A stretch of DNA of 42,754 nucleotides from an uncultured Bacteroides sp. GTDB lineage: Bacteria; Bacteroidota; Bacteroidia; Bacteroidales; Bacteroidaceae. The position numbers and the translations under genes are program-made. Shown in pieces: positions 1-9,924 of the stretch. The stretch covers positions 1 through 42,754 of the forward strand of contig CALUGY010000115.1 of NCBI GenBank assembly GCA_944320295.1, read 5' to 3'. Below the pieces are notes generated by a model, which made no database searches, had not been told where the DNA came from, and worked only from the letters and a program-made list of their open reading frames with translations. Position 1 is the stretch's first letter; every line of letters starts with the position of its first letter.

Positions 1-81
1 GGTGGAAATACACCGCATATCACAGAATTAGCAACCGTTGCCAAGTCATTACCTCACTCTTTGAGAAAAGCTTATAAATAG
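1..81 (+). CDS. C-terminal end of an unidentified gene (partial)
   Basis: The window opens inside a frame that is open from base 1 to a TAG stop at 79-81 and would encode 26 residues ending SLRKAYK. Nothing in the short tail lets me name a family. A second frame is also open to base 77, so even the frame is not certain. The stop lies upstream of a 22-nt repeat array and of ddh on the other strand, which would make this a convergent junction like several others in the window. The stretch 82-225 and 314-398 holds no gene or structure I can support. Confidence 0.3.
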   Translation, partial: GGNTPHITELATVAKSLPHSLRKAYK

Positions 82-225
82 CTTGTTTCTAACAGATTCC
101 TATTTGTGTATCGAATTTTTATTGAAAGGAAGGCGCTTGTATGGGAATTTTTGCAAGGGTCGTGCATGTGGTGTGTGGCGGGCCTTGATGTCGCTTGTTA
201 TGCTGCCATATAAACGCGCTTTGCC

Positions 226-313
226 CGGAACACGCTGCGAGCGTACTCGCAACATGTTCCGGGCGCGGGCGCAACGCGTTGCGGGTTAGCTCGCAACACG
301 TCGCGAATAATGG
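226..313. repeat. 22-nt palindromic array, family A, locus 1 (4 units)
   Basis: Four tandem units of exactly 22 nt begin at 226, 248, 270 and 292. Each starts with a palindromic core close to CGCAACATGTTGCG, for example CGCAACATGTTCCG at 248 and CGCAACGCGTTGCG at 270, followed by an 8-nt variable spacer. The same core and period recur at 14432, 22533, 25834 and 35442. The array sits between the partial gene at 1-81 and the 3' end of ddh. Confidence 0.88.
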
Positions 314-398
314 CCGTTGAGGCCGGAATATTTGTTATTGAATATCAGGCATTTGCTTTCGGCGGGCGTCCTCCCTTCCGGCAAGGTATGGTAGCGCT

Positions 399-1298
399 TT
401 ACACCAAGTGCGATATCCACTCCTCGCGCTCACCGGGCAGCAGGTCGATGACGGGAATCTCCGGCATGGTGTAGCATCCCGGTTGCTGGCGCATGGCGGC
501 GCGGGCCACGCACACCAATACTTGCGCCGTGAGCGCGGGATTGTTGATGCGCATGTTGAACTCGAACAGTTGGTTTTGCGTGCGTCCCGACACGCCCTTG
601 CGGGTGAGGTTCACGCCATGTCCCATGTCGAGCAACGCATCTACCGAAGGCACAAGCTTCACGTGCGTCTCATCGTGCGCGAAGTAGGGGTCTTGCTTGA
701 TGGCTTGTGCCACCGTGTCGAAGTTATATCCATTGTGTAGTTCGATGTACACCATGCGGCGGTGTATGCCCGTGCCCGTGGGGATGGTCATGGACAGCGC
801 GGCCTTGACGCCCGGCACGGCTTTGACTGCCACGGTGTGCCCCATGCTCATGCCCGGTCCGAAGTTGGTGTAGGTGATTCCCTTCGGGGCGATAGCCTCC
901 AGCAGGGTACGTACCACCGAGTCGCTTCCCGGGTCCCATCCGGCTGAGATGACGGACACTACGCCATGCTTGCGGGCCACCTCGCCCAGCGTGCGGCGCA
1001 GGTCGGCGATGCCGGTGTGTATGTCAAAGCTGTCCACGGTGTGTATGCCAAGGGCCAGTATGTCTTTGGCGTACTCTTCCACGCTACGCGTCGGCGTGCT
1101 CAGCACGGCCACGTCCACGTTTGTCAGCTCGCGGATGTTCTTGACTACGGGATACCCTTCCAGTTCGGCCGGACGGTTCTCACTTCCTGAACGGCGTACT
1201 ACACCTGCCACCTCGAAGTCGGGGGCGGCTTGCAATGCTTCGAGCACGTAGTGCCCTATGTTGCCATAACCAACGATGGCTGCACGTATCTTCTTCAT
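399..1298 (-). CDS. ddh: meso-diaminopimelate dehydrogenase
   Basis: NADPH-dependent enzyme that makes meso-2,6-diaminopimelate from tetrahydrodipicolinate in one step, feeding lysine and peptidoglycan synthesis in the cytoplasm. The 299-residue protein starts with a Rossmann fold whose nucleotide-binding motif GYGNIGHYV lies near residues 10-18, followed by GVVRRSG. The central and C-terminal part (ISAGWDPGSD, NFGPGMSMGHTVAVKA) matches the Ddh family, and the length is close to the Bacteroidales homologues as I remember them. The ATG at 1298 is the first Met of the Rossmann strand and lies about 40 nt from a good -7 box on the same strand. The gene is alone on its strand and divergent from ruvA. 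Confidence 0.93.
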   Translation of the reverse strand: MKKIRAAIVGYGNIGHYVLEALQAAPDFEVAGVVRRSGSENRPAELEGYPVVKNIRELTNVDVAVLSTPTRSVEEYAKDILALGIHTVDSFDIHTGIADLRRTLGEVARKHGVVSVISAGWDPGSDSVVRTLLEAIAPKGITYTNFGPGMSMGHTVAVKAVPGVKAALSMTIPTGTGIHRRMVYIELHNGYNFDTVAQAIKQDPYFAHDETHVKLVPSVDALLDMGHGVNLTRKGVSGRTQNQLFEFNMRINNPALTAQVLVCVARAAMRQQPGCYTMPEIPVIDLLPGEREEWISHLV

Positions 1299-1341
1299 GC
1301 TTGTTGTGGTTTTAAGATGTCAACTTTCTGTTAATGCGCCG

Positions 1342-1349
1342 CAAAAGTA
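1342..1349 (-). promoter_or_regulatory. Predicted Bacteroidota -7 box for ddh
   Basis: Read on the minus strand this is TACTTTTG, a full match to TAnnTTTG. It would put the transcript start near 1335-1338 with a leader of about 40 nt. I see no TTTG at the ideal distance upstream, so this rests on the -7 box alone. Confidence 0.5.
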
Positions 1350-1505
1350 CCCATTTATCTGCAAATTCGTCTTATTATGGCGCGTTTTTTCATTAGTGGG
1401 CGGGTTTTATTGACTTTGCACAACCTTTGTGCTTCCCTTGTGTGGCAAGGCAAACCGTTAACTTCCCGGGCAATAAACGGGCGGCCTGTACGTTAATAAG
1501 GTATT

Positions 1506-2102
1506 ATGATAGAATATGTGACAGGCGGCCTTGCCGAGCTGAGTCCGGCCACCGCCATTATAGACTGCAACGGCCTGGGATATGCCGTAAATATCTCGCT
1601 GAACACCTATTCCGCCATCCAGGGCAAGAAGGAGTGCAGGCTCTACATTTACGAGGCTATCCGTGAGGACGCGCACGTGCTCTTCGGCTTCGCCACCAAG
1701 GAGGAACGCGAGTTGTTCCTGTTGCTCATCAGCGTTTCCGGCATAGGGGGCAACACGGCCCGCATGATACTGTCCGCCCTTTCGCCCTCGGAACTTGCCA
1801 ATGTCATTGCCACGGAGAATGCCGGCTTGCTTAAGAGCGTGAAAGGCATCGGTTTGAAGACTGCCCAGCGCATCATTGTGGACTTGAAAGATAAAATCAA
1901 AGGCGTAGGTGCGCAGGCCGGTGCGGCGCAGAGCTTGGCACTTCCTGCTGCCGACCGGCAAGTGCACGACGAGGCGGTAGCCGCCCTTACCATGTTGGGC
2001 TTCCTGCCTGCCGCATCGCAAAAGGTGGTGACTGCCATCCTGCGCGAGGAGCCGTCTCTTCCGGTGGAGCAGGTCATCAAGCTTGCGCTTAAACGGCTTT
2101 AA
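1506..2102 (+). CDS. ruvA: Holliday junction branch migration protein RuvA
   Basis: RuvA tetramers bind the four-way Holliday junction and load the RuvB motor during recombination and repair. The 198-residue length is typical. The N-terminal OB-fold starts [11 protein letters not shown], with the conserved GLGYAVNI at residues 23-30. Two helix-hairpin-helix motifs are visible: [11 protein letters not shown] at about 75-85 and [13 protein letters not shown] at about 111-123. The C-terminal RuvB-contacting domain (residues 150-198, beginning near [17 protein letters not shown]) is complete. The stop is 50 bp before the sprA start, so the two are probably co-transcribed; ruvA next to sprA/sov is a known Bacteroidota arrangement. 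Possible weak -7 boxes are TGACTTTG at 1411 and AACCTTTG at 1422. Confidence 0.96.
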   Translation: MIEYVTGGLAELSPATAIIDCNGLGYAVNISLNTYSAIQGKKECRLYIYEAIREDAHVLFGFATKEERELFLLLISVSGIGGNTARMILSALSPSELANVIATENAGLLKSVKGIGLKTAQRIIVDLKDKIKGVGAQAGAAQSLALPAADRQVHDEAVAALTMLGFLPAASQKVVTAILREEPSLPVEQVIKLALKRL

Positions 2103-2152
2103 GCATCGTGGTCGTACGGAACTGTTCCGTGCCTTTATTCCGTAGACTGACT

Positions 2153-5100
2153 ATGAACCGCGTTGTCCGTATCCATACATTGCTTTTGCTCTGTTTGTTC
2201 GCATTTGCGGTATCCCGCCTCAAGGCGCAGGGCTATGCGACCGACTCCATTCCGCCGGCCGCAACCCTCCGCATGCCCCAAAACGTGCGTACCGTGGTGG
2301 AGTATGATGCGGCGACGGATTGCTACCTGATACGTACCAAAGTGGGGGATGTGGACATCGAAGTACCTCGTATGCTTACTGCACGCGAATATTTGGACTG
2401 GACGATGCGCAATTCCATGAGCGATTATTACCGCCGTAAGAATGACGAGCTGCTGGATAAGGGGCAGACGCCTTTCGATTTCATGGACATGCGTTTCGAC
2501 ATTGGCCCGGCCGAGCGGCTGTTCGGTCCGGGAGGGGTGCAGATACGTACTCAAGGTACGGCAGAACTGAGCTTCGGCATGAACTATAAGAACGTGAAGA
2601 ACCCTTCACTTCCCGAAAGCCAGCGCAAAACGTGGTCGTTCGACTTTGATGAGAAGGTAAACGTCAATGTGCAAGGCAAGGTGGGCAGCAAGATAGACTT
2701 CGGCATGAACTACAATACCGATGCCACCTTCGATTTCGACTCAAAACAACTCAAACTGAAGTACGAGGGCGACGAGGACGAGATAATCAAGCTGATAGAG
2801 GCCGGCAATGTGAGCATGACCACGGGTAACTCGCTCATCCGGGGGGCATCTTCTCTGTTCGGTCTGCGGACTGACTTCCAGTTCGGGAAACTGAAGTTGC
2901 AGACGGTGGTCAGCCAGCAGGAGAGCGAATCGCAAACTGTTACCAGCAAAGGCGGTGCGCAGACCACCACGTTCGATTTCTCTGCTTCCGACTACGAGGA
3001 GAACCGCCATTTCTTCCTTGCGCATTTCTTCCGCGATACGTACGACCGCAATATGGGGGAACTACCCAACGTGCTTTCCGGGATCACTATCAATCGTATA
3101 GAGGTATGGGTTACCAACAAGCGAGGCAATTATGATAACCCGCGTAATATTGTCGCGTTGGCGGACCTTGGAGAGGCCATCCATATAGAAAATTCTGCTT
3201 GGCAGGGTGGGGGGATGCCCGGCTCGCCCACCAACAACGCCAATGCACCTGCCAACTCTGCCAATAGCCTGTATGCGCAGATGACCTCCGCTTATTCGGT
3301 GGCACGCGACATCAGTCAGGTCAGTTCGGTCATGGGAGGAATTCCCGGCATGGAAGGGGGTGTGGACTATGAAAAGATAGAGAGTGCCCGCCTGCTCACG
3401 GAGTCGGAATATACGTTGAACAAGTCGTTGGGATATCTTTCGCTGAAGCAGACTCTTCAGCCCGACGAGGTTCTGGCCGTGGCTTTTGAATACACTCTTG
3501 GCGGACAGAGTTATCAGGTAGGTGAGTTTTCCACGGACGTCAAGGAGTCTGGACAGGCACTATTCGTCAAGTTGTTGAAAAGTACCTCTAATAGCCCTAC
3601 GACCCAGACATGGGACTTGATGATGAAGAACGTCTACAGCCTGAACGCTTATTCTGTACAGAGTGAGAAGTTTCAGTTGAACATCACCTATCAGAGCGAT
3701 ACGACAGGCGTGTACTTGCGTTATCTGCCGGAGGGGCGGATAGCCCATACACCCTTGATTCGTGTCATGAACCTCGACCGCCTGAACAGTCGCAACCAAC
3801 AGGGGAGCGATGGCTTCTTCGACTTCGTGGAAGGCTATACCATCCAAGCCACGGACGGGCGTGTGTTCTTTCCGGTGGTGGAGCCGTTCGGTTCGCACCT
3901 GCGTCAGCAGATAGGGGATGACCGTCTGGCCGACAAGTATGTGTTCCAGGAACTGTATGATTCCACAAAGACAGTAGCAAAACAGACGGCGGAGAAGAAT
4001 AAGTTCCGTTTGAGTGGCGAATTCCGTGCTTCGAATGCCAATGAGATACGTCTCGGCGCCACCAATGTCCCACAAGGTTCCGTGCAAGTCTCGGCTGGTG
4101 GGGTGGTACTGACAGAGAATGTGGACTATACGGTGGATTATACCTTAGGTGTAGTGACTATACTCAACCAAAGCATTATCGATGCTGGTACGCCCATCAG
4201 CGTCAGTTCGGAGAGCAATACCTTATACAATATGCAGCGTAAGACCATGGTGGGGTTGAACTTTACTTACGACTTCTCCAAAGACTTCCAGTTCGGTGGA
4301 ACGTTGATGCACCTTAGCGAGAAACCGCTCACCACCAAAGTTGCCATGGGTGATGAACCGTTGAACAATACCCTGTGGGGATTGAATGCCGCTTGGAAGA
4401 CGGAGAGCCAATGGCTGACCAACATGCTGGACAAACTTCCTTTCGTGGAGGCTACCGCACCGTCGGCCATCAACCTTGGGGCGGAGTTTGCCCACCTTAT
4501 TCCCGGTCGTGCCAAGGGTTTGCAGGAGGATGCCTCTTATATAGACGACTTCGAGAGCACGCAGAGTGGCATAGACCTGCGCCAACCCTCGTACTGGATG
4601 CTGGCCTCCACGCCTTACGATCCATCGGCCAATGCTTTGTTTCCGGAAGCCTCGCTCAGTAATGACGTAGATTATGGAAAGAACCGTGCCTTGCTGGCTT
4701 GGTATCACATAGACGGCTTGTTCACCCGGCGCAACTCGTCGCTTACGCCTGTGCATATCAAGAACGACCCCGACCAGCTGAGCAACCACTATGTGCGCGA
4801 GGTGTACGAGCAGGAACTCTTCCCCAATCGTGAGACGGCTTATCAGGAGTCGTCGGAAATGAATGTGCTTAACGTGGCCTTCTACCCGCAAGAGCGTGGT
4901 CCTTACAACCTCGACACGAACCTGAACACCGACGGTACGCTCCGTAACCCGGGGAAACGTTGGGGTGGCATGATGCGCAGGCTCGATACGAGCGACTTCG
5001 AGGCGGCCAACATAGAGTACATCTCCTTTTGGCTGCTCGACCCGTTTATTTACGAACGCATGGAGGGGACGCTTGGCGTGGGCACGGGAGGCGATTTGTA

Positions 5101-8100
5101 CATCAACCTGGGGGATGTGTCGGAAGACATATTGAAGGACGGCAAGAAGTTCTTCGAGAACGGCCTGCCCATAGACGGAGACTTGAGCAAGACGGAAGAA
5201 ACGGTATGGGGGCGGGTGCCGCGCGACCGGAGCATAGTCTATGCGTTCGACAATGCGGCGGGGGCACGGCGGTTACAAGACGTGGGATTGAACGGCCTTT
5301 CGGCAGACGACGAACGTGAGTTTTCTACCTACCGGGACTATCTGGACAAGGTGCGTGCCATAGTGGATGCAGAAGCGTACGAACAGTTCGACAACAGTCC
5401 GGCAGGCGACAAGTACCATTACTTCCGCGGTTCGGACTACGACAGCGAGGAGCGTTCCATACTGGACCGCTATAAGTACTACAACAACACGGAGGGCAAC
5501 TCCACCGCCTCGGAAGACTCGCCTGAACGCTATGATATATCTTCCAAGACCGTGCCCGATGTGGAGGACATCAACCAAGACAACACGCTCAGCGAGAACG
5601 AGAAGTACTACCAGTACCGCATAGGCTTGCGTCCGGAGGACTTGCAGGTAGGCTCCAACTATATAACGGACAAGCGCACCGTCAGCGTGAAGCTGCGCAA
5701 CGGCAAGACGGAAGAGGTGGACTGGTATCAGTTCAAGGTGCCGGTGCGTAGCGGTCGCAGCGTGGGAAACATCAGCGACTTCAAGTCCATCCGCTTCATG
5801 CGCATGTATCTTACGGGCTTCGAGAAGCCGGTGGTACTGCGCTTCGCCACCTTGGAACTGGTGCGGGGCGAATGGCGCGTATATACCGAGACCCTGCGTA
5901 GTGCACAGCAGGACACACCCGCCACCACGACGGCCGAGCTGGACGTATCTGCCGTGAACATCGAGGAGAACGGAGACCGCACCCCGGTGAATTACCTGTT
6001 GCCGCCGGGCATCAGTCGAGTCATAGACCCCGGGCAACCGCAACTGAGGCAGGAGAACGAGCAGGCCATGAGCCTCAAGGTGGAGAACCTGGCACCGGGC
6101 GATGCGCGGGCCGTCTACAAGAACACGTCCATGGACATGAGGCAGTACCGCCGCCTGCAGATGTTCGCGCACGCTGAGGCATTGCCCGACCTGTCCACCG
6201 ACCCGCAGGACGGGGAACTGAGCGTATTCATCCGCCTCGGTTCCGACTACCAGAACAACTACTATGAGTACGAGATACCGCTGGCCCTGACTCCCCACGG
6301 CAGCTACAACGGCTCGTCGGGGCAACTGGCCGTGTGGCCGGCGGCGAACAACCTGGACATAGACCTCACCGTGCTGACCGACGTGAAGAAGAACCGCAAC
6401 CGCCTGAAGAACGTGCCCAACAGCGGCGTGAGCTACGCCCGCATCTATTCGGAGTACGACCCGCAGAGGCCCGCCAACCGTGTGAGCGTCGTGGGTAACC
6501 CGTCGCTGGCGGAGGTGAAGACCATGATGATAGGTGTGAGGAACAACGCCCGCGCCACCAAGTCGGCCGAGGTGTGGGTGAACGAACTGCGCCTGACCGA
6601 CTTCAACGAGGACGGGGGATGGGCCGCCCAGGGTAACCTGAACATCCAGTTCTCGGACATAGGCACACTGAACCTCACCGGCCACTACGAGACTGCCGGC
6701 TTCGGCGGGTTGGACCAGGGAGTAAGTGAGCGGCGCATGGACGACTACATGCAATACAGCGTCACCACCTCGTTCGACGCGGGCCGTTTCTTCCCCAAGC
6801 AGGCCAAGCTCACGGCCCCCATCTACTATTCCTACTCCAAGGAGATGATCACGCCCAAGTACAACCCGTTGGACAAGGACATGCTGCTGGACGATGCCCT
6901 GGAGGCCTGTGCCAACGACCACGAGCGCGACTCGCTGCTCACCCTGGCCCGCGAACTGTCCGTCTACCGGAACTTCAGCCTGAGCAACATGCGCGTGGAC
7001 ATCAGCAGCGAGACCCCCATGCCCTACGACCCGGCCAACTTCTCCTTCAGTTACTCGCGCTCCCGGCGCCACAACCAGGGCAGCACCACGGCCTACGAGG
7101 ACGAGACCAACTGGCGTGGAGCCATGTCCTACCAGTACACACCGGCCTTCAAACCCTGGGAGCCGTTTGCCAAGCTGGGCGGGAAGTCGCGCTGGACGGA
7201 GGCGCTCCGCGACATGGATATCAACTGGCTGCCGCAGGCCATCTCCTTCAACACCGAGCTGACGCGGTACTACTACGAATTGCAGATGCGCGACATGGAG
7301 GCCGTGACCTCGGGCAACGGCGAAGACCCCACCGCCGGCATCCCCCTGTCGTTCGCCAAGGAGTATTTGTGGAACCGCGACTTCGCCTTGCGATGGGACT
7401 TGACCAACCGCCTGTCCGTGGACTTCACCTCGGCCACGAGGGCGGAGATTGAGGAACCTTACGGTGCGGTGAACAAGGACCTCTACCCCGACCGCTACAC
7501 CGCCTGGAAGGACTCCGTGCGCCGCAGCCTCCTGTCGCTCGGCAGGCCGATAGACTACCAGCAGACGTTCAACCTGACCTACCGCCCGCCCCTCGACAAG
7601 ATTCCCCTGCTGGACTGGGTGAACGCCGACTTCCGCTTCGCCTCGTCGTACGACTGGGACAGGGGCGTGTCGCTGTCCGACGGCGTGGAGATGGGCAACA
7701 CCATCAGCAACCAGCGCAGCATCGACCTGAGCGGCCGCCTCAACCTGGAGACCCTGTACAACAAGTCGCCCTACCTCAAGCAGGTGAACCGCCGCTTCTC
7801 GTCGTCGCGCCGCAAGACAACCCGCCGGGAACGCCGACCCGCCCCGAAGCCCAAGACGCTGAAGCGCACCCTGCGCCTGCGCCCCGATACCACCGTCACC
7901 CTGCGCCACGGCCTGAAGACCAAGCGCCTGACGGTGACGGCAACCGACGCCCACGGGCAGCGCTACCGCCTGAAGTATAAGACGGTGGACCTGAACTCGA
8001 TACGCATACTCAACCGCGACACCGCCGCCGTCAGCCTGGCCATCACCCCCAAGCCCGAACGGGGCGAGACGCGCTGGGACCGCGTGGCCCTCTACACCGC

Positions 8101-9499
8101 CCGGCTGGCCATGAGCGTCCGCCAGGTGCAAGTGTCTTACCGCAACATCAGGGCCATGACGCTGCCCGGCTTCCGTCCGGAGGTGGGCGACATGTTGGGG
8201 CAGAAGAGCCTGGGCGGAGGCATGGCGCCGGGGCTGGACTTCGCCTTCGGCCTGGCCGGGGACGACTACATCCAGCGGGCGTACGATAGGGGATGGCTCG
8301 TGTGCAACGACTCGGTGGTGACGCCCGCGAGCACCAACGCCCAGGAGGACTTCCAGCTGCGCATCGGCCTCGAGCCTGTGCGCGACCTGAAGATAGACCT
8401 CACGGCGCAGCGCACGGTGAACCGCAGCCGCGAGATACAGTTCATGTTCCCCGGCATGCCGGAGACGCGGAGCGGCAACTTCTCCATGAGCATTGTCAGC
8501 ATAGGCAGCGCGTTCGAGCGGCCGGGGGCGGGCAACGGGTACCGCTCGCGTGCCTTCACCCGCTTTCTGCGCAACATCGAGGTCATCCAGCCGCGCGTGG
8601 AGGCGCAGTACCGCGGAGCCCGCTACCCCGAAGGCAGCGCCTTGGCCGGGCAGGCGTTCGACCCCGCGAAGGGCACCGTCAGCAAGTATTCGCCGGACGT
8701 GCTGGTGCCCGCCTTCCTGTCGGCCTACACGGGGCGGAGCGCCCAGGGAGCGTCGCTCTCCTTCTTCCCCTCGCTGCTGTCGCTCATGCCCAACTGGAGC
8801 CTGACCTACAGCGGCTTGGGCCGCCTGCCCTGGGTGAAAGACCACTTCAAGTCCGTCACTCTGCGCCATGCCTACCGCAGCACCTACGCCATCGGCAGCT
8901 ATGCCACCTACCAGTCGTTCCAGAGCTACATGGGCGACCTGGGGTTCGTGGACGACGTGCAGTCGGGCCTGCCCGTCCCCTCGTCGCGGTACGACGTGAG
9001 CATGGCTTCCATCAACGAGCAATTCGCCCCCCTCGTCGGCCTCGACCTGTCGTGGAAGAACGGCCTGACCACCACTCTGGAGTACCGCAGCACCCGTGTG
9101 CTGAACCTGAGCACCACCGCCCTGCAGGTGGTGGAGACCTCGTCGCGCGACCTTGTCCTCGGCCTGGGCTACAAGCTCGTCGGCCTCAAGCTCTTCGGCC
9201 CCCGGAGCCGTCGTCCCTCCAAGGGCGGGGCCTTCAGTAACGACCTGACCTTGCGGGCCGACCTGTCGTGGCGCAACCAGTCGGCCCTGTGCCGCGACAT
9301 CATGCTGGGCACCGCGCAGGCCACGAGCGGCAACCGCGCCCTCAAGCTCTCCTGCACCGCCGACTACGCCCTGAGCCGCCTGCTGACGCTGCGCCTCTAC
9401 TTCGACCGCCAGCAGAACACCCCCCTCGTGTCCGCCTCGTCCTACCCCATGGTGACGACGGACTTCGGGCTCTCCGTCCAGTTCTCCCTGTCCAGATAG
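2153..9499 (+). CDS. sprA: T9SS outer-membrane translocon protein SprA/Sov
   Basis: Giant outer-membrane beta-barrel protein that forms the pore of the type IX secretion system; in Flavobacterium it is also needed for gliding. I chose the ATG at 2153 over a GTG at 2108 because it opens a clear signal peptide (MNRVVRIHTLLLLCLFAFA...LKAQG). The product is about 2448 residues, the size expected for this family. Recognisable parts are the N-terminal RLFGPGGVQIRTQGTAELSFG region, repeated FDFDEKVNVNVQGKVGSK-type strands, the GRAKGLQEDASYIDDFE motif, and a C-terminal barrel ending with an aromatic/hydrophobic strand (GLSVQFSLSR). It follows ruvA, as sov does in Porphyromonas. The first half is moderate in GC and the second half very GC-rich (see findings). 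A small GGCGAA-AGA-TTCGCC hairpin follows the stop at 9505-9519. Confidence 0.94.
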   Translation: MNRVVRIHTLLLLCLFAFAVSRLKAQGYATDSIPPAATLRMPQNVRTVVEYDAATDCYLIRTKVGDVDIEVPRMLTAREYLDWTMRNSMSDYYRRKNDELLDKGQTPFDFMDMRFDIGPAERLFGPGGVQIRTQGTAELSFGMNYKNVKNPSLPESQRKTWSFDFDEKVNVNVQGKVGSKIDFGMNYNTDATFDFDSKQLKLKYEGDEDEIIKLIEAGNVSMTTGNSLIRGASSLFGLRTDFQFGKLKLQTVVSQQESESQTVTSKGGAQTTTFDFSASDYEENRHFFLAHFFRDTYDRNMGELPNVLSGITINRIEVWVTNKRGNYDNPRNIVALADLGEAIHIENSAWQGGGMPGSPTNNANAPANSANSLYAQMTSAYSVARDISQVSSVMGGIPGMEGGVDYEKIESARLLTESEYTLNKSLGYLSLKQTLQPDEVLAVAFEYTLGGQSYQVGEFSTDVKESGQALFVKLLKSTSNSPTTQTWDLMMKNVYSLNAYSVQSEKFQLNITYQSDTTGVYLRYLPEGRIAHTPLIRVMNLDRLNSRNQQGSDGFFDFVEGYTIQATDGRVFFPVVEPFGSHLRQQIGDDRLADKYVFQELYDSTKTVAKQTAEKNKFRLSGEFRASNANEIRLGATNVPQGSVQVSAGGVVLTENVDYTVDYTLGVVTILNQSIIDAGTPISVSSESNTLYNMQRKTMVGLNFTYDFSKDFQFGGTLMHLSEKPLTTKVAMGDEPLNNTLWGLNAAWKTESQWLTNMLDKLPFVEATAPSAINLGAEFAHLIPGRAKGLQEDASYIDDFESTQSGIDLRQPSYWMLASTPYDPSANALFPEASLSNDVDYGKNRALLAWYHIDGLFTRRNSSLTPVHIKNDPDQLSNHYVREVYEQELFPNRETAYQESSEMNVLNVAFYPQERGPYNLDTNLNTDGTLRNPGKRWGGMMRRLDTSDFEAANIEYISFWLLDPFIYERMEGTLGVGTGGDLYINLGDVSEDILKDGKKFFENGLPIDGDLSKTEETVWGRVPRDRSIVYAFDNAAGARRLQDVGLNGLSADDEREFSTYRDYLDKVRAIVDAEAYEQFDNSPAGDKYHYFRGSDYDSEERSILDRYKYYNNTEGNSTASEDSPERYDISSKTVPDVEDINQDNTLSENEKYYQYRIGLRPEDLQVGSNYITDKRTVSVKLRNGKTEEVDWYQFKVPVRSGRSVGNISDFKSIRFMRMYLTGFEKPVVLRFATLELVRGEWRVYTETLRSAQQDTPATTTAELDVSAVNIEENGDRTPVNYLLPPGISRVIDPGQPQLRQENEQAMSLKVENLAPGDARAVYKNTSMDMRQYRRLQMFAHAEALPDLSTDPQDGELSVFIRLGSDYQNNYYEYEIPLALTPHGSYNGSSGQLAVWPAANNLDIDLTVLTDVKKNRNRLKNVPNSGVSYARIYSEYDPQRPANRVSVVGNPSLAEVKTMMIGVRNNARATKSAEVWVNELRLTDFNEDGGWAAQGNLNIQFSDIGTLNLTGHYETAGFGGLDQGVSERRMDDYMQYSVTTSFDAGRFFPKQAKLTAPIYYSYSKEMITPKYNPLDKDMLLDDALEACANDHERDSLLTLARELSVYRNFSLSNMRVDISSETPMPYDPANFSFSYSRSRRHNQGSTTAYEDETNWRGAMSYQYTPAFKPWEPFAKLGGKSRWTEALRDMDINWLPQAISFNTELTRYYYELQMRDMEAVTSGNGEDPTAGIPLSFAKEYLWNRDFALRWDLTNRLSVDFTSATRAEIEEPYGAVNKDLYPDRYTAWKDSVRRSLLSLGRPIDYQQTFNLTYRPPLDKIPLLDWVNADFRFASSYDWDRGVSLSDGVEMGNTISNQRSIDLSGRLNLETLYNKSPYLKQVNRRFSSSRRKTTRRERRPAPKPKTLKRTLRLRPDTTVTLRHGLKTKRLTVTATDAHGQRYRLKYKTVDLNSIRILNRDTAAVSLAITPKPERGETRWDRVALYTARLAMSVRQVQVSYRNIRAMTLPGFRPEVGDMLGQKSLGGGMAPGLDFAFGLAGDDYIQRAYDRGWLVCNDSVVTPASTNAQEDFQLRIGLEPVRDLKIDLTAQRTVNRSREIQFMFPGMPETRSGNFSMSIVSIGSAFERPGAGNGYRSRAFTRFLRNIEVIQPRVEAQYRGARYPEGSALAGQAFDPAKGTVSKYSPDVLVPAFLSAYTGRSAQGASLSFFPSLLSLMPNWSLTYSGLGRLPWVKDHFKSVTLRHAYRSTYAIGSYATYQSFQSYMGDLGFVDDVQSGLPVPSSRYDVSMASINEQFAPLVGLDLSWKNGLTTTLEYRSTRVLNLSTTALQVVETSSRDLVLGLGYKLVGLKLFGPRSRRPSKGGAFSNDLTLRADLSWRNQSALCRDIMLGTAQATSGNRALKLSCTADYALSRLLTLRLYFDRQQNTPLVSASSYPMVTTDFGLSVQFSLSR

Positions 9500-9527
9500 A
9501 AGGAGGCGAAAGATTCGCCAGTCCCTT

Positions 9528-9574
9528 CCTAACCCTCCCCGGCCTCTCCCTAACCCTCCCCCGAAGGGGAGGGG
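9528..9574. repeat. Left inverted arm of an intergenic element
   Basis: This 47-bp pyrimidine-rich segment is the near-perfect reverse complement of 9925-9970, with two mismatches and one deleted G. Its 3' part folds by itself as CCCTCCCC / GGGGAGGG around a short loop, so it could also act as a terminator for sprA. No target-site duplication is visible outside the arms. Confidence 0.8.
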
Positions 9575-9602
9575 ACTCAGGGCATCTGGGCGTGGGTATT
9601 TC

Positions 9603-9855
9603 TGTGGTCCTGGTCGACATGATTCTTCGACCTCGGTAGACAGATTTCCTCGACCTCGGTCGATAAGTCACCTCGACCTCGGTCGACATTCGGTATCGAC
9701 CTCGGTCGACATGAAAACTCGACTACTGTCGACATGGCGCCTCGACAGTAGTCGACACATTGCCTCGACAGTAGTCGACCTATTGCCTCGACAGTAGTCG
9801 ACCTGTTGCCTCGACTGCACTCGACCTGTTGCCTCGACTGCAGTCGAGTTTTCAC
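9603..9855. repeat. 23-nt palindromic array, family B (11 units)
   Basis: Eleven consecutive units of exactly 23 nt start at 9603 and then every 23 nt to 9833. Each contains a palindrome of the form TCGAC-N4-GTCGA: TCGACCTCGGTCGA in the early units, TCGACAGTAGTCGA in the middle, TCGACTGCAGTCGA in the last. A 9-nt spacer such as CCTGTTGCC follows. Later units are nearly identical in core and spacer, while the first two are eroded. The whole 466-bp stretch between sprA and the phosphopantetheinyl transferase gene consists of this array and its two arms; I see no gene in it. Confidence 0.9.
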
Positions 9856-9924
9856 CCCCATCCAGGAGGGGAATACACATTATATATATTATAAGGAAGA
9901 AGTCCCTCCTCGCATGTCCTGCGC

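Noticed and set aside
83-289. Short open frame near the left edge
   Set aside because: Its second half is translated family A repeat; the same peptide pattern appears wherever the array is read, so it reflects the repeat and not a gene.
5273-9022. Very long open frame (about 1249 codons) antisense to sprA
   Set aside because: It is the GC-rich shadow of the sprA codons; the translation is low-complexity (Val/Arg/Gly/His-rich) with no domain, and sprA itself is clearly the gene.
9603-9855. Possible CRISPR array
   Set aside because: The 23-nt units have no unique spacers of CRISPR length, the repeat is a short palindrome that varies between units, and no cas gene is nearby.
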